Positions 42,800 to 53,562 of a DNA stretch of 64,000 bases are shown piece by piece. Under the pieces are notes generated by a model. The model saw nothing but the letters and a program-made list of their open reading frames with translations, had not been told where the DNA came from and ran no database searches. Positions within the stretch are counted from its first letter, which is position 1; each line of letters begins with the position of its first letter. The stretch comes from Citrobacter werkmanii NBRC 105721 (GTDB lineage: Bacteria > Pseudomonadota > Gammaproteobacteria > Enterobacterales > Enterobacteriaceae), in the NCBI GenBank assembly GCA_000759755.1, contig BBMW01000015.1, positions 186,001-250,000 on the forward strand. The letters are read 5' to 3'. The position numbers were made by a program, and so were the translations under genes.

Positions 42800-44106
42800 T
42801 ACAAGCGCTGTAACTCTCCCTGCACGCTGGTATCGCGATGATAAATATCCTGTCGCAGCCAAATCCCCAGTCCTAATCCCACCAGCGATAACGCCAGTAC
42901 ATACCAGGCAGGAGCCATTGGCGACACGCTCATTAACATCGTCACGGCGATTGGCGTCAGACCACCAAAAATGGCGTACGAAACGTTGTAAGAAAACGAG
43001 ATACCGGTAAAGCGGACTTCCGCTGGAAACGCTCGTACCATGACATAAGGCACTGCCCCCACCACGCCAACGCACAAGCCCACCAGCCCATACAACAGGA
43101 ACAAATGCTGAGGATGGCTACCGGTCAGATGATAGAAAAACCAGCTCGAACAGGCCAGCAGCAGGCTACCGACAATAAAGGTTTTGCTGGCGCCAACCCG
43201 GTCGACAATAAACCCGGCCAGCAGACAACCGACGCACAGCATAATGGTCGCGACGCTGTTGGCTTGTAACGTCAATGCTGGCGCAAAGCCATACTGCTTT
43301 TGCAACCAGACTGGCGACATCAGGATCACCACCACAATCCCGGCCGATAACAGCCAGGTCAGCAGCAAGGAAATGACCACCGCTTTTTTATGTTTGCTCA
43401 CCACCGACTTCACCGGTAGCTCTTGTGCCAACGCTTTACGCTGCTGCATTTCGAGGAAGATAGGCGTTTCCTGCAGCCAGCGGCGCAGATACATCGCCAC
43501 CAGCCCAAACACGCCGCCCAGCAGGAAAGGAATACGCCAGCCGTAGTCATGCACCGCTTGCTGCGTCAGGCTGGTGTTCACCAGCGTTGCAACCACCGAA
43601 CCCAGCAGAATCCCCACCGTCAGCCCGGCGGTCAGCGTTCCACAGGCAATGCCGATGCGACGCTCCGGTACGTGTTCCGCCACGAACACCCACGCCCCCG
43701 GCACTTCTCCCCCAATGGCAGCCCCCTGCAAAATGCGCATCAGTAATAACAGTAACGGCGCAAGGATCCCCATGGAGGCATAGGTAGGCAACAAACCAAT
43801 CGCCAGCGTCGGTATCGCCATCAGCAAAATGCTCAGGGTAAACATTTTCTTGCGTCCGACCAGGTCGCCAAAATGCGCCATAATGATGCCGCCCAATGGG
43901 CGCGCCAGGTATCCGGCGGCAAAAATGCCGAAGGTTTGTACCTGACGTAGCCATTCAGGGATATCTGCCGGGAAGAAAAGTTCGCCAACAACAGCGGCAA
44001 AGAAGACGAAGATAATGAAATCATAAAACTCAAGCGCCCCGCCGAGAGCAGCAAGCGTAAGGGTTTTATAATCCTGGCGATTTAGCGGTCGAGTGTGTTG
44101 TGACAT
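42799..44106 (-). CDS. MFS transporter, metabolite:H+ symporter (MHS/ProP-like) type
   Basis: 435 residues, twelve membrane helices. The N-terminal LAALGGALEFYDFIIFVFFAAVVGELFFP and the loop 2-3 motif GDLVGRKKMFTLSILLMAIPTLAIGLLPTY are typical of the MHS subfamily (ProP, KgtP, ShiA, CitA-like), as is RILQGAAIGGEVPGAWVFVAEHVPERR around residues 125-152. Substrates in this group are organic acids, betaines or osmolytes. It sits between satP and mog, where E. coli K-12 has no such gene. Its substrate cannot be told from the sequence. An inverted repeat upstream may bind a regulator. Confidence 0.88.
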   Translation of the reverse strand: MSQHTRPLNRQDYKTLTLAALGGALEFYDFIIFVFFAAVVGELFFPADIPEWLRQVQTFGIFAAGYLARPLGGIIMAHFGDLVGRKKMFTLSILLMAIPTLAIGLLPTYASMGILAPLLLLLMRILQGAAIGGEVPGAWVFVAEHVPERRIGIACGTLTAGLTVGILLGSVVATLVNTSLTQQAVHDYGWRIPFLLGGVFGLVAMYLRRWLQETPIFLEMQQRKALAQELPVKSVVSKHKKAVVISLLLTWLLSAGIVVVILMSPVWLQKQYGFAPALTLQANSVATIMLCVGCLLAGFIVDRVGASKTFIVGSLLLACSSWFFYHLTGSHPQHLFLLYGLVGLCVGVVGAVPYVMVRAFPAEVRFTGISFSYNVSYAIFGGLTPIAVTMLMSVSPMAPAWYVLALSLVGLGLGIWLRQDIYHRDTSVQGELQRL

Positions 44107-44143
44107 AGCAAACCATGAGTCAGTGGAGTAATTGATTATGTCT

Positions 44144-44178
44144 GTCGATATATGTAAAGCAAAAATTACTATATCGTA
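44144..44178. promoter_or_regulatory. inverted repeat upstream of the MFS gene
   Basis: CGATATA at 44146-44152 faces TATATCG at 44170-44176, with further partial symmetry (TGTAA and TTACT) inside. It lies 40-70 bases upstream of the MFS start. The regulator, if any, is unknown. Confidence 0.35.
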
Positions 44179-44230
44179 AACAATTCAATACTCCACCTTC
44201 ATTGTTACTTATATCACGAATAGTCTACTT

Positions 44231-44818
44231 TCAGGCGTTTGTATCGCGTATTGCGCTTTTAGGGCGAAAAGATGCTACAACTGCCGGTGCAGTTTCGACA
44301 TAAGGCCCATCTAACAGCTGTATACAATACGGTACACTTGCAAAGATACCTGGCACAATTACCTTACCCTCGGCATCTTTCACGCCTTCCAGCGTTTCTT
44401 TGATCGACTTCGGCTGCCCAGGCAGATTCAGGATCAGCGCCTGTTTGCGAATCACCCCAACCTGACGGGAAAGGATTGCGGTTGGCACAAAGTGCAGACT
44501 TATCTGGCGCATTTGCTCACCAAAACCTGGCATCTGGCGGTCAGCTACGGCCAGCGTAGCGTCTGGCGTTACGTCGCGACGTGCCGGACCCGTTCCGCCG
44601 GTCGTCAGCACCAGATGACAGCTCATTTCATCAACCAGCTCGCATAAGGTCTGTTCGATGATCGCCTGTTCATCCGGGATCAACCGCGTTTGCAGCTCAA
44701 AAGGGGTCGTAAGGGCTGATGCCAGCCACTCTTCAAGGGCCGGGATACCTTTATCCTGGTAAACGCCGCTGGAAGCACGGTCAGAAATGGACACCAGGCC
44801 AATGCGTAAAGTATTCAT
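44231..44818 (-). CDS. mog: Mog (MogA), molybdopterin adenylyltransferase
   Basis: 195 residues, E. coli length. Adenylates molybdopterin with ATP to prepare it for molybdate insertion by MoeA. The MoaB/Mog signature is visible: RIGLVSISDRASSGVYQDKG (5-24), and LTTGGTGPARRDVTPDATLAV (70-90), including the catalytic Asp82; LILNLPGQPKSIKETLEGV is also conserved. It lies 110 bases downstream of talB in the same direction. Confidence 0.97.
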   Translation of the reverse strand: MNTLRIGLVSISDRASSGVYQDKGIPALEEWLASALTTPFELQTRLIPDEQAIIEQTLCELVDEMSCHLVLTTGGTGPARRDVTPDATLAVADRQMPGFGEQMRQISLHFVPTAILSRQVGVIRKQALILNLPGQPKSIKETLEGVKDAEGKVIVPGIFASVPYCIQLLDGPYVETAPAVVASFRPKSAIRDTNA

Positions 44819-44896
44819 GATTATTCCATTTAAACAGTCTCGTTAAACAGAATGATACACTGCGAAAGGAAGGACAGACAGGTTTCAGAAGAGGTA

Positions 44897-44920
44897 GCGT
44901 GACCCCAGTCAGGGCCACGC
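44897..44920 (-). terminator. candidate hairpin terminator after talB
   Basis: GCGTG-A-CCC and GGG-C-CACGC can pair around a six-base loop eight bases after the talB stop. A T-run is absent, so this may be a 3'-end stabiliser rather than a terminator. Confidence 0.4.
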
Positions 44921-44928
44921 CGAAATGA

Positions 44929-45882
44929 TTACAGCAGATCGCCGATCATTTTTTCCAGTTTACCCTGGTCTACAGCAAACTTACGGATACCGTCCGCCAG
45001 TTTGTCTACAGCCATTGGATCCTGGTTGTGCTGCCACAGGAACTCAGCTTCTGTGATACGTGCCGGACGCGCTTTCACTTCGCCAGAGAAGGACAGTTTA
45101 CGTTCGATAGCGCCTTCGCTTTCCGCCAGCTCTTTCAGCAGAGCCGGTGCAATCGTCAGACGATCGCAGCCCGCCAGCTCGATGATTTCGCCGATGTTAC
45201 GGAAGCTCGCGCCCATAACTACGGTTTCGTAACCGTGCTGTTTGTAGTACTCGTAGATTTCCGTTACGGAAACCACACCCGGATCTTCTGCCGGTGCATA
45301 CTCTTTCTTATCGGTATTGGCTTTGTACCAGTCAAGAATACGACCAACGAACGGAGAAATCAGGTATACGCCAGCTTCTGCACATGCACGCGCCTGCGCG
45401 AAGGAGAACAGCAGGGTCAGGTTACAGTTGATGCCTTCTTTTTCCAGCTGCTCAGCAGCACGGATGCCCTGCCAGGTTGAAGCCAGTTTGATCAGAATGC
45501 GATCGTTGCTGATGCCAGCATCGTTGTACAGTTTAATCAGACGTTTTGCTTTCGCGATGGATGCGTCGGTGTCGTAGGACAGGCGAGCGTCAACTTCTGT
45601 GGAAATGCGACCCGGGACCAGTTTCAGGATCTCCAGACCGATGTTTACCGCCAGTTTGTCGGTCGCGTCGACGACCTGCTGCGCGCGGTCGTTGCTCTGC
45701 TGCTTAGCCCAGGCTACAGCGTCATCAATCAGCTTGCGGTATTCCGGGATCTGCGCTGCGTTAAGAATGAGAGAAGGGTTAGTTGTGGCATCCTGAGGCT
45801 GATACAGCTTCATTGCCGCGATGTCTCCGGTGTCGGCCACTACTGTGGTGAACTGACGAAGGGAGGTCAATTTGTCCGTCAT
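44929..45882 (-). CDS. talB: TalB, transaldolase B
   Basis: 317 residues from [20 protein letters not shown], the E. coli length; the longer open frame to 45945 is rejected because the ATG at 45882 fits the family start. Non-oxidative pentose phosphate pathway: moves a dihydroxyacetone unit between sedoheptulose-7-phosphate and glyceraldehyde-3-phosphate. The Schiff-base lysine Lys132 is in [12 protein letters not shown]; Asp17 in VADTGD and Glu96 in STEVDARLS regions are conserved. Divergent from yaaJ across 274 bases. Confidence 0.98.
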   Translation of the reverse strand: MTDKLTSLRQFTTVVADTGDIAAMKLYQPQDATTNPSLILNAAQIPEYRKLIDDAVAWAKQQSNDRAQQVVDATDKLAVNIGLEILKLVPGRISTEVDARLSYDTDASIAKAKRLIKLYNDAGISNDRILIKLASTWQGIRAAEQLEKEGINCNLTLLFSFAQARACAEAGVYLISPFVGRILDWYKANTDKKEYAPAEDPGVVSVTEIYEYYKQHGYETVVMGASFRNIGEIIELAGCDRLTIAPALLKELAESEGAIERKLSFSGEVKARPARITEAEFLWQHNQDPMAVDKLADGIRKFAVDQGKLEKMIGDLL

Positions 45883-46156
45883 GATAGCGATTCTCTTTAA
45901 ACAGCTTGTTAGGGGGATGTAACCGATCTTCCCTGATGATAGCACGACGCACTCTCAGCGCAACCGCCTGGATTGTCCTACCTGCCGCCCAGCCCTGATT
46001 ACGCATCCCAAAGCCTGAGATGCGCAATTAAGGGGGATACCTATTGTTATGATAAACTCCCGCAATCAATCTGCTTATAAGGTATATACTGGTCGATAAT
46101 TGGTAGCGCTTACATGGGATTATTCGCGCTTACCGGCATCAACAAGAGGGATGTTA

Positions 46157-47587
46157 ATGCCTGATTTTTTCGCATTTATTAATGAAATACTCTGGGGATC
46201 GGTGATGATCTACCTCCTGCTTGGCGCAGGATGTTGGTTCACCTGGCGCACGGGGTTCATCCAGTTTCGCTACATTCGCCAGTTTGGCAGAAGTCTTAAA
46301 AACAGCATCAACCCGCAACCGGGCGGTTTAACCTCCTTTCAGGCTTTATGCACCAGTCTTGCCGCGCGGATCGGCAGCGGAAATCTGGCGGGCGTGGCGT
46401 TGGCAATCGCCGCAGGCGGCGCGGGAGCCGTTTTCTGGATGTGGGTCTCGGCAGTCATTGGTATGGCAACCTCGTTTGCCGAATGCTCACTTGCGCAACT
46501 GTATAAAGAACGCGACAGCAAGGGACAGTTTCGCGGCGGTCCTGCGTGGTATATGGCGCGTGGGCTGGGTATGCGCTGGATGGGCGTGCTTTTTGCCATC
46601 TTTTTACTCATCGCATATGGGCTGATTTTTAACAGCGTGCAGGCAAACTCGGTCTCGCGCGCACTTGCTTTTGCCTTCGATATCCCTCCCCTCTTCTCCG
46701 GTATCGTCCTGGCTATCGCATCATTACTGGTCATCGTCGGCGGTATTAAAGGCGTTGCCCGTCTGATGCAATGGTTTGTTCCGGTAATGGCTCTGTTGTG
46801 GGTCGGTTGTAGCCTCGTCATCTGCCTTTGGCATTTCGCTCAGCTTCCCGACATTATCATGACCATCGTTAAAAGCGCCTTTGGCTGGCAGGAAGCCGCC
46901 GCCGGCGCCGCCGGATACACGCTAAGCCAGGCCATTGCCAGCGGCTTTCAACGCGGTATGTTCTCGAATGAGGCCGGAATGGGCTCAACCCCGAACGCCG
47001 CCGCCTCGGCTGCCTCCTGGCCTCCGCATCCTGCGGCACAAGGCATTGTGCAAATGATTGGTGTTTTAGGCGATACGCTGATTCTCTGTACGGCCAGCGC
47101 GATGATCGTTCTGCTGGCGGGTAATGGCACCAGTTCCATGCCCATTGAAGGCATCCAGTTGCTGCAGAGAGCGATGGTCTCGCTGACGGGTGAATGGGGC
47201 GCCGGATTCGTCGCCTTTATTGTGATCCTGTTTGCCTTTAGCTCTATCGTCGCCAACTACATCTATGCGGAAAACAACCTTGTTTTCCTGAAGCTGGACA
47301 ATATCCGGGTAATTTGGCTATTACGTATCGCGACCGTGAGCACCGTTGTCGGCGGCACATTACTCAGCTTCCCGCAGCTCTGGCAACTTGCCGACATCAT
47401 CATGGCCTGTATGGCTATCACTAACCTGACGGCGATTTTACTGCTCTCGCCGGTTGTCCATACCCTCGCCAGCGACTATCTACGCCAGCGTAAACTCGGA
47501 GTGCGCCCGGAATTTGATCCGCGCCGTTATCCTGATATCAGACAGCAGCTTGCGCCTGAAAGCTGGGATGAAACGCCGCGTGATTAG
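46157..47587 (+). CDS. yaaJ: YaaJ, AGCS-family sodium:alanine/glycine symporter
   Basis: 476 residues from [22 protein letters not shown], the E. coli length; the open frame reads 19 codons upstream without support. AGCS family (AlsT/DagA type). Signatures: [26 protein letters not shown] (about 57-82), [14 protein letters not shown] (about 122-135), and [19 protein letters not shown] (about 277-295). Ten or more membrane helices. Expected to import small neutral amino acids with Na+. Followed 77 bases later by yaaA in the same direction. Confidence 0.95.
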   Translation: MPDFFAFINEILWGSVMIYLLLGAGCWFTWRTGFIQFRYIRQFGRSLKNSINPQPGGLTSFQALCTSLAARIGSGNLAGVALAIAAGGAGAVFWMWVSAVIGMATSFAECSLAQLYKERDSKGQFRGGPAWYMARGLGMRWMGVLFAIFLLIAYGLIFNSVQANSVSRALAFAFDIPPLFSGIVLAIASLLVIVGGIKGVARLMQWFVPVMALLWVGCSLVICLWHFAQLPDIIMTIVKSAFGWQEAAAGAAGYTLSQAIASGFQRGMFSNEAGMGSTPNAAASAASWPPHPAAQGIVQMIGVLGDTLILCTASAMIVLLAGNGTSSMPIEGIQLLQRAMVSLTGEWGAGFVAFIVILFAFSSIVANYIYAENNLVFLKLDNIRVIWLLRIATVSTVVGGTLLSFPQLWQLADIIMACMAITNLTAILLLSPVVHTLASDYLRQRKLGVRPEFDPRRYPDIRQQLAPESWDETPRD

Positions 47588-47664
47588 CGCGGCAATCGCA
47601 ACCATCGATCAATTCTGTCCATTTTTTTGCTAAAGTCGCAGTAAATTTCCTGCAAGGACTGGAT

Positions 47665-48438
47665 ATGCTGATTCTGATTTCACCTGCAAAAACGCTCGAC
47701 TACCAAAGTCCGCTGGCAACCACACGCCACACGCTGCCTGAACTGCTGGATCACTCGCAGCAGCTTATTCACGTGGCGCGCCAACTCTCCGCACCGCAGA
47801 TTGGCAAGTTGATGGGAATTAGCGACAAGCTGGCTGATCTGAACGCCACCCGTTTCCATGACTGGCAACCCGATTTCACACCGGAGAATGCGCGTCAGGC
47901 TATTCTGGCGTTTAAAGGCGACGTCTATACCGGGCTGCAGGCTGAAACCTTCAGCGAAGCGGATTTTGACTTCGCTCAGCAGCATTTACGCATGTTGTCC
48001 GGGCTGTACGGCGTGTTGCGTCCGCTGGATTTGATGCAGCCTTACCGTTTGGAGATGGGCATTCGTCTGGCTAATCCAAAGGGTAAAGATCTTTACCAGT
48101 TCTGGGGTGATACCATCACCGACAAACTTAACGAAGCACTGGAAGCGCAAGGTGACAGCGTGGTGATTAACCTCGCCTCGGATGAGTATTTTAAATCCGT
48201 GAAGCCGAAAAAGCTGAACGCCGAACTTATCAAACCGGTCTTCCTCGATGAGAAGAACGGTAAGTTCAAAGTCATCAGCTTTTATGCCAAAAAAGCGCGT
48301 GGCCTGATGAGCCGCTACATCATTGAAAATCGCTTAACGCAGCCAGAGCAACTGACGGCATTTAACAGTGAAGGCTATTTCTTTGATGAAGAAGCGTCAG
48401 GGAATGGCGAACTGGTGTTTAAACGCCACGAGCAGTAG
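47665..48438 (+). CDS. yaaA: YaaA, peroxide-stress protein (DUF328/UPF0246)
   Basis: 257 residues, nearly the E. coli length (258). Begins [13 protein letters not shown], a hallmark of the family; conserved [10 protein letters not shown] and [15 protein letters not shown] are present. In E. coli it is OxyR-induced, limits free iron after hydrogen peroxide exposure, and binds DNA with a cantaloupe-like fold. Convergent with the thr operon; a REP unit and a hairpin follow. In E. coli K-12 yaaX lies between thrC and yaaA; it is absent here. Confidence 0.96.
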   Translation: MLILISPAKTLDYQSPLATTRHTLPELLDHSQQLIHVARQLSAPQIGKLMGISDKLADLNATRFHDWQPDFTPENARQAILAFKGDVYTGLQAETFSEADFDFAQQHLRMLSGLYGVLRPLDLMQPYRLEMGIRLANPKGKDLYQFWGDTITDKLNEALEAQGDSVVINLASDEYFKSVKPKKLNAELIKPVFLDEKNGKFKVISFYAKKARGLMSRYIIENRLTQPEQLTAFNSEGYFFDEEASGNGELVFKRHEQ

Positions 48439-48444
48439 TGTACA

Positions 48445-48478
48445 TGCCGGATGGCGGCTAACGCCTTATCCGGCCTAC
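48445..48478. repeat. REP unit between yaaA and thrC
   Basis: GCCGGATGGCGGCTAACGCCTTATCCGGCCTAC, a single REP in the convergent gap. Confidence 0.82.
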
Positions 48479-48489
48479 AGGTTTTGTTG

Positions 48490-48515
48490 GCCCGCTAAGC
48501 AAAACGCCAGCGGGC
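48490..48515 (-). terminator. candidate terminator of the thr operon
   Basis: GCCCGCT (48490-48496) and AGCGGGC (48509-48515) form a seven-base stem with a 12-base loop just after the thrC stop. On the minus strand it is followed by CCAACAAAAC, so no clean T-run is present. Confidence 0.5.
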
Positions 48516-48522
48516 ACCACCG

Positions 48523-49809
48523 TTAACCGCGGGTCATCATCAGCTTACGTAGTGCAGAAAAATCCGCTGGCAGGTGATGAGAGAGCAGCGGCAGGTCCGC
48601 GCGCTCCGCCAGCTCTTTTGGCAGAGCCAGCGTAAGCTCAAGAATCTCTTCAACACTTTCCTTAAACTTCGCCGGATGCGCGGTGCCGAGGAACAAGCCA
48701 TACTCGCCAGGATTCAACTGGTCACGCAGCGCACGGTAAGCCACCGCCGCATGCGGTTCTGAGGTGTACCCCATTTCATGCAGCTCGCGCATCGTATCCT
48801 GAGTGGTAGCATCGTCAACGGCGGCATAACCCAGCTCATTCAGACGCCAGATTTTACGGCGGAACAGTTCTTCCACGCGCGGCCAATTGTTCGGCTGGCT
48901 GACATCCATCGCGTTGGATAACGTCGCCTGCGTCGCCTTCGGCGCCCACTCGCCTTCTGCAAGGAAGCGTGGAACTGTATCGTTAACGTTGGTCGCCGCG
49001 ATAAAACGTTTCACCGGCAAGCCCAGCGATTTCGCCAACAATCCGGCGGTCAGATCGCCAAAGTTGCCGCTGGGAACGGAAATAACCAGCTGGTTGCGCG
49101 ATTCTTGCGGCAGTTGAGCCACAGCTTCAAAGTAGTAACAGATTTGCGCCAGCAGACGGCTGATATTGATTGAGTTAGCCGAGTTCAGCCCCAGCGCTAC
49201 CTTCAGTTCTTCGTCATCAAACGCCTGTTTCACCAACGCCTGGCAAGCATCAAAATCACCATCAATAGCGACGGTTTCAATGTTACCGCCCAGCGTACAG
49301 AACAGTTTTTCCTGTAATGGGCTGATCTTGCCGTTCGGGTAGAGGATCACCACACGAACGTTCGGCAGGCCATAAAACGCATGCGCCACTGCGGCACCGG
49401 TATCGCCGGAGGTCGCCGTCAGAATCGTTACCGGTTTGTCGCCGCTGATGTGCGTCAGCATCTGCGCCATAAAGCGTCCGCCAAAGTCTTTAAATGCCAG
49501 CGTAGGGCCGTGGAACAGCTCCAGACAGCCAATGTCCGCTGCAACCTGAGCAACCGGCGCCGGGAACGCAAACGCCGCGCGCACGCGCTCTTCCAGAATC
49601 TCCTGCGAGATCTCGTCACCAATAAATGCGGAAAGGATCTTAGCGCTGCGGCTAACGAAGTCCTGGTTCAGCATCTCATCCACTTCTGTCAGATTGAATT
49701 CCGGCAGATCGTGCGGAAAAAACAACCCCTGATTCTTGCCAAGCCCTTGCGTGACGGCCTGCGCAAAGCTGACCTGTTCGTTATGATCTTTCAGATTATA
49801 GAGTTTCAT
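48523..49809 (-). CDS. thrC: ThrC, threonine synthase
   Basis: 428 residues, E. coli length. PLP enzyme converting O-phosphohomoserine to threonine. The PLP-lysine is in TLAFKDFGGRFMAQML (near residue 107); the glycine-rich phosphate cup VSVPSGNFGDLTAGLLA is near 235-250; TATSGDTGAAVAHAFYG near 150. Last gene of thrLABC; starts three bases after thrB. Confidence 0.99.
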   Translation of the reverse strand: MKLYNLKDHNEQVSFAQAVTQGLGKNQGLFFPHDLPEFNLTEVDEMLNQDFVSRSAKILSAFIGDEISQEILEERVRAAFAFPAPVAQVAADIGCLELFHGPTLAFKDFGGRFMAQMLTHISGDKPVTILTATSGDTGAAVAHAFYGLPNVRVVILYPNGKISPLQEKLFCTLGGNIETVAIDGDFDACQALVKQAFDDEELKVALGLNSANSINISRLLAQICYYFEAVAQLPQESRNQLVISVPSGNFGDLTAGLLAKSLGLPVKRFIAATNVNDTVPRFLAEGEWAPKATQATLSNAMDVSQPNNWPRVEELFRRKIWRLNELGYAAVDDATTQDTMRELHEMGYTSEPHAAVAYRALRDQLNPGEYGLFLGTAHPAKFKESVEEILELTLALPKELAERADLPLLSHHLPADFSALRKLMMTRG

Positions 49810-49812
49810 TGA

Positions 49813-50742
49813 TTATCCCAGTACCCGTGCGCCTGCCGTGTCCAACCGGCAAATATGAACAAAGCCTTCCTGATTTTGCAGATAATGTTTAGCCAGCCAG
49901 TCTGCGACACGCTGCGCCGTATCCGGCTTATCGCACAAGGCGAACAGCGTCGGCCCTGACCCGGAGATCCCGCTGGCCAGCGCGCCGATTTCCGCTACCG
50001 CCTGACGCGCCTGGCTGAAGCCTGGCAGCAAGCGGGTACGATACGGCTCAGCAATGACATCTTTCATCAGCTTCGCGGCCAGAAGAGGCTGACGGGAATA
50101 GCAGGCATGGATAAACCCAGCCAGATGCCGCCCGTGGGCGATACAGTCCTGACGGCGATACTGCGCAGGTAAAATGGCCCGCGCTTCCGCCGTCGATACT
50201 TTAATCCCCGGATACGCCAGTACCCACAACCACTCATCAAAGCCTGGCACCTGCTGGCTGATAATGCCGTTTTCTTCGATCATTAACTGCATACCGCCCA
50301 AAAAGCACGGGGCAACATTATCGTAATGAATACTGCCGGAGATACGTCCTTCCAGCTCACCCATGATCGCCAACAGACGCGTGTCGTTGAGCGGTTTCCC
50401 ACAATGCTCGTTCATGGCGACCAACGCCGCCACAACGGAACAGGCGCTGGAACCTAATCCGGAGCCAATCGGCATATTTTTTTCCAGCGTCATCGCCACC
50501 GGAACGGTTTTACCCAGCTCCTGACAGAATCGCTCCCAGCACTGATAGACGATATTTTCTCGCGGCTCAGAAGGCAGTTTGTCAGCAAAGCGCCCAAGAT
50601 TATTCAGACTGAACTGGTCGGCTGGCTCAACAGAGACCACATCACCCAATAGCGAACCGTCTACGGGGGTTACCGCCGCCCCAAGCACATCAAACCCGAC
50701 GCTCATATTGGCACTGGAAGCCGGGGCATAAACTCTCACCAT
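49813..50742 (-). CDS. thrB: ThrB, homoserine kinase
   Basis: 309 residues (E. coli 310). GHMP-kinase fold. The ATP-binding signature [17 protein letters not shown] lies at about 91-107; N-terminal [20 protein letters not shown] is the family motif 1 and [14 protein letters not shown] near 252-265 is motif 3. Phosphorylates homoserine. One base separates it from thrA, so translation is coupled. Confidence 0.99.
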   Translation of the reverse strand: MVRVYAPASSANMSVGFDVLGAAVTPVDGSLLGDVVSVEPADQFSLNNLGRFADKLPSEPRENIVYQCWERFCQELGKTVPVAMTLEKNMPIGSGLGSSACSVVAALVAMNEHCGKPLNDTRLLAIMGELEGRISGSIHYDNVAPCFLGGMQLMIEENGIISQQVPGFDEWLWVLAYPGIKVSTAEARAILPAQYRRQDCIAHGRHLAGFIHACYSRQPLLAAKLMKDVIAEPYRTRLLPGFSQARQAVAEIGALASGISGSGPTLFALCDKPDTAQRVADWLAKHYLQNQEGFVHICRLDTAGARVLG

Positions 50743-50743
50743 G

Positions 50744-53206
50744 TCAGACTCCTAACTTCCATGAAAGGGTACGTAGCAGGTCGGCAAATACGCCCGCCGC
50801 GGTTACGTCATTCCCCGCGCCGTATCCGCGCAGCACTAACGGTAACGGCTGATAGTAATGGCTATAAAACGCCAACGCGTTTTCACCGTTTTTCACTTTG
50901 AACAGCGGATCGTTGCCGTCTACTGCATCAATTTTCACGCGACAGATGCCATCCTCTTCAATATTGCCAACATAGCGCAATACTTTCCCCTCATCACGAG
51001 CTTTCGCCACCCGCGCGGCAAAGTCATCATCCAGTTGCGACAACTTCGTCATAAAGGTGGAAACATCGCCGGAATCATCAAATTCTGTTGGCAGAACCGG
51101 CTCAATGACAATGTCAGACAGCTCCAGCTCACGCCCGGTTTCACGAGCCAGAATCAGCAGCTTACGCGCCACGTCCGTACCGGAAAGATCGTCACGCGGA
51201 TCGGGCTCGGTATAACCCAGCTCACGCGCCATGGTGGTCGCCTGGGAGAAGCTCATGCCTTCATCCAGCTTGCCAAAAATAAACGACAGCGAACCGGAAA
51301 GAATGCCAGAGAATCGTTGCAGTTCATCGCCTGCACTGAGCAGATTTTGCAGGTTTTCAATAACCGGTAAGCCCGCACCCACGTTGGTGTCATACAGGAA
51401 TTTACGTCGCGACTTCGCCGCAGCACAACGCAGTTGATGGTAGTAATCCATCGACGACGTATTGGCCTTTTTGTTCGGGGTGACTACATGAAAGCCTTCA
51501 CGCAGGAAGTCGGCGTACTGATCCGCCACCGCCTGGCTTGAGGTACAGTCGACGATCACCGGATTGAGCAGATGATATTCTTTCACCAGACGAATTAAGC
51601 GCCCAAGGTTGAATGGTTCTTTCGCACACTCCAGCTCAGACTGCCAGTTTTCCAGATTCAGACCATGAACGTTGGTCAGCAGGGCCTTCGAGTTCGCCAC
51701 GCCGCACACGCGCAGATCGATATGCTTGTTTTTCAGCCAGGTTTGCTGACGTTTAAGCTGCTCCAGCAGCGCACCGCCCACGCCACCGACGCCAATCACA
51801 AACACTTCAATCACCTGATCGGTATTGAATAGCATCTGATGGGTCACGCGTACGCCGGTGGTTGCGTCGTCGTTGTTCACTACCACCGAAATAGAACGCT
51901 CAGAAGACCCCTGGGCGATCGCCACGATGTTGATGTTCGCGCGAGCCAGCGCGGCAAAGAATTTCGCCGAGATACCGCGCAGCGTGCGCATACCATCGCC
52001 AACGACCGAGATGATAGCCAGACGCTCAGTCACCGCCAGCGGCTCCAGCAGACCTTCTTTCAGTTCGAGATAGAATTCATCCTGCATGGCGCGTTGCGCA
52101 CGCGCGCAGTCGCCCTGCGGGACACAGAAGCTGATGCTGTATTCAGAAGAGGATTGGGTAATCAGCACCACCGAGATGCCTGCACGCGACATCGCGGCGA
52201 AAACGCGCGCCGCCATGCCCACCATACCTTTCATTCCAGGGCCGGAGACGCTAAACATTGCCATGTTATTGAGGTTAGAAATACCTTTTACCGGCAAGTC
52301 GTCGTCATCGCTGCTGGCGCCGATCAGCGTACCGGGCGCTTGCGGATTGCCGGTATTTTTAATCAGGCACGGGATCTGGAACTGGGCAATAGGGGTAATG
52401 GTGCGCGGATGTAGTACTTTAGCGCCGAAGTAAGAAAGCTCCATCGCTTCCTGATAAGACATCGACTTCAGCAGTCGGGCGTCGGGTACCTGACGCGGAT
52501 CGCAGGTATATACGCCGTCGACATCGGTCCAGATCTCGCAACAGTCCGCACGCAAACAGGCGGCCAGTACGGCGGCGGAGTAGTCAGAGCCATTACGCCC
52601 CAGCACCACTAACTCACCTTTTTCATTCCCGGCGGTAAATCCGGCCATCAGAATCATATGGTCCGCAGGAATACGGCTGGCGGCAATGCGGCGCGTAGAC
52701 TCGGCGATATCAACAGTAGATTCGAGGTAATGGCCTACCGCCAGCAGCTTCTCAACCGGGTCGATGACCGTCACGTTGTGCCCGCGCGCTTCCAGCAGGC
52801 CAGCCATGATGGCGATCGACATTTTTTCGCCACGGCAGATAAGCGCGGCATTGATGCTGTCCGGGCACTGCCCCAACAGGCTGATACCGTGCAGGACGTG
52901 CTTAATCTGAGCAAATTCTTGTTCAACCAAGGCTTTGAGCTGAGCCAGCGGGAAACCCGGCTGTGCAGCGGCAAGACCAGCTAAAAGCTCTGAGAAAATG
53001 CGTTCGGCGTCGCTGATATTGGCTAAAGCATCCTGACCACCGATGGTCTTTTCAATCATCGCCACCAGATGGTTGGTAATTTTGGCGGGGGCAGAGAGAA
53101 CGGTCGCGACCTGCCCCTGTCTGGCATTGCTTTCCAGAATGTCGGCAACCCGCAGAAATCGCTCTGCATTTGCCACTGATGTACCGCCGAACTTCAACAC
53201 TCGCAT
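50744..53206 (-). CDS. thrA: ThrA, bifunctional aspartokinase I/homoserine dehydrogenase I
   Basis: 820 residues, same as E. coli. N-terminal aspartokinase (about 1-295) beginning [20 protein letters not shown], two ACT-type regulatory repeats (about 310-460, SSEYSISF and [10 protein letters not shown]), then homoserine dehydrogenase (about 465-820) with the NAD(P) motif [17 protein letters not shown] and the catalytic-domain signature [20 protein letters not shown]. Feedback-inhibited by threonine. First large gene of the thr operon, downstream of the attenuator. Confidence 0.99.
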   Translation of the reverse strand: MRVLKFGGTSVANAERFLRVADILESNARQGQVATVLSAPAKITNHLVAMIEKTIGGQDALANISDAERIFSELLAGLAAAQPGFPLAQLKALVEQEFAQIKHVLHGISLLGQCPDSINAALICRGEKMSIAIMAGLLEARGHNVTVIDPVEKLLAVGHYLESTVDIAESTRRIAASRIPADHMILMAGFTAGNEKGELVVLGRNGSDYSAAVLAACLRADCCEIWTDVDGVYTCDPRQVPDARLLKSMSYQEAMELSYFGAKVLHPRTITPIAQFQIPCLIKNTGNPQAPGTLIGASSDDDDLPVKGISNLNNMAMFSVSGPGMKGMVGMAARVFAAMSRAGISVVLITQSSSEYSISFCVPQGDCARAQRAMQDEFYLELKEGLLEPLAVTERLAIISVVGDGMRTLRGISAKFFAALARANINIVAIAQGSSERSISVVVNNDDATTGVRVTHQMLFNTDQVIEVFVIGVGGVGGALLEQLKRQQTWLKNKHIDLRVCGVANSKALLTNVHGLNLENWQSELECAKEPFNLGRLIRLVKEYHLLNPVIVDCTSSQAVADQYADFLREGFHVVTPNKKANTSSMDYYHQLRCAAAKSRRKFLYDTNVGAGLPVIENLQNLLSAGDELQRFSGILSGSLSFIFGKLDEGMSFSQATTMARELGYTEPDPRDDLSGTDVARKLLILARETGRELELSDIVIEPVLPTEFDDSGDVSTFMTKLSQLDDDFAARVAKARDEGKVLRYVGNIEEDGICRVKIDAVDGNDPLFKVKNGENALAFYSHYYQPLPLVLRGYGAGNDVTAAGVFADLLRTLSWKLGV

Positions 53207-53230
53207 GGTTTACCTCATTGCCTTTGGTCG

Positions 53231-53266
53231 AAAAAAAAGCCCGCACTGTTTAGGTGCGGGCTTTTT
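53231..53266 (-). terminator. thr operon attenuator (leader terminator)
   Basis: On the minus strand AAGCCCGCAC pairs with GTGCGGGCTT (arms 53237-53246 and 53254-53263, seven-base loop), followed by a run of eight T. It lies between thrL and thrA, the position of the known threonine/isoleucine attenuator. Confidence 0.95.
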
Positions 53267-53285
53267 CTTGTGTTTCCTGTACGCG

Positions 53286-53351
53286 TCAGCCCGCACCGTT
53301 ACCTGTGGTAATGGTGATGGTTGTGGTAATAGTGATGCTGATGCGTTTCAT
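53286..53351 (-). CDS. thrL: ThrL, thr operon leader peptide
   Basis: A 21-residue leader peptide, too short for usual ORF calling: it starts MKRISITITTTITI and ends TTGNGAG, then TGA. It has seven Thr and five Ile codons in 21. Compared with E. coli (MKRISTTI...) the sixth residue is Ile instead of Thr, slightly shifting the sensing toward isoleucine. Ribosome stalling on these codons when charged tRNA-Thr or tRNA-Ile is scarce prevents the attenuator hairpin from forming. Confidence 0.97.
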   Translation of the reverse strand: MKRISITITTTITITTGNGAG

Positions 53352-53402
53352 GATGTTGTGTGCTCTGTAATTATTATCTGTCTGTCTTGTATTCTTTTAG
53401 GG

Positions 53403-53428
53403 TTAAAGTATCTGCTGACCTAAGTCAA
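53403..53428 (-). promoter_or_regulatory. thr operon promoter
   Basis: On the minus strand TTGACT (-35, 53423-53428) followed by TAGGTCAGCAGATACTTTAAC matches the E. coli thr promoter region almost base for base. The -10 element (TACTTT/TTTAAC) is not well defined, as in E. coli. Confidence 0.7.
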
Positions 53429-53562
53429 TAAATTTTTAAATTGATCACATTCCGAAACTTGTTCATGAGCCACTGCTTGCCCTTTTACTTTCAACCAATA
53501 CAGTATGCCTGCCCCACTTGAAACCAAAACAAAAAACCAATGATAAAACATTAACCAGCATT

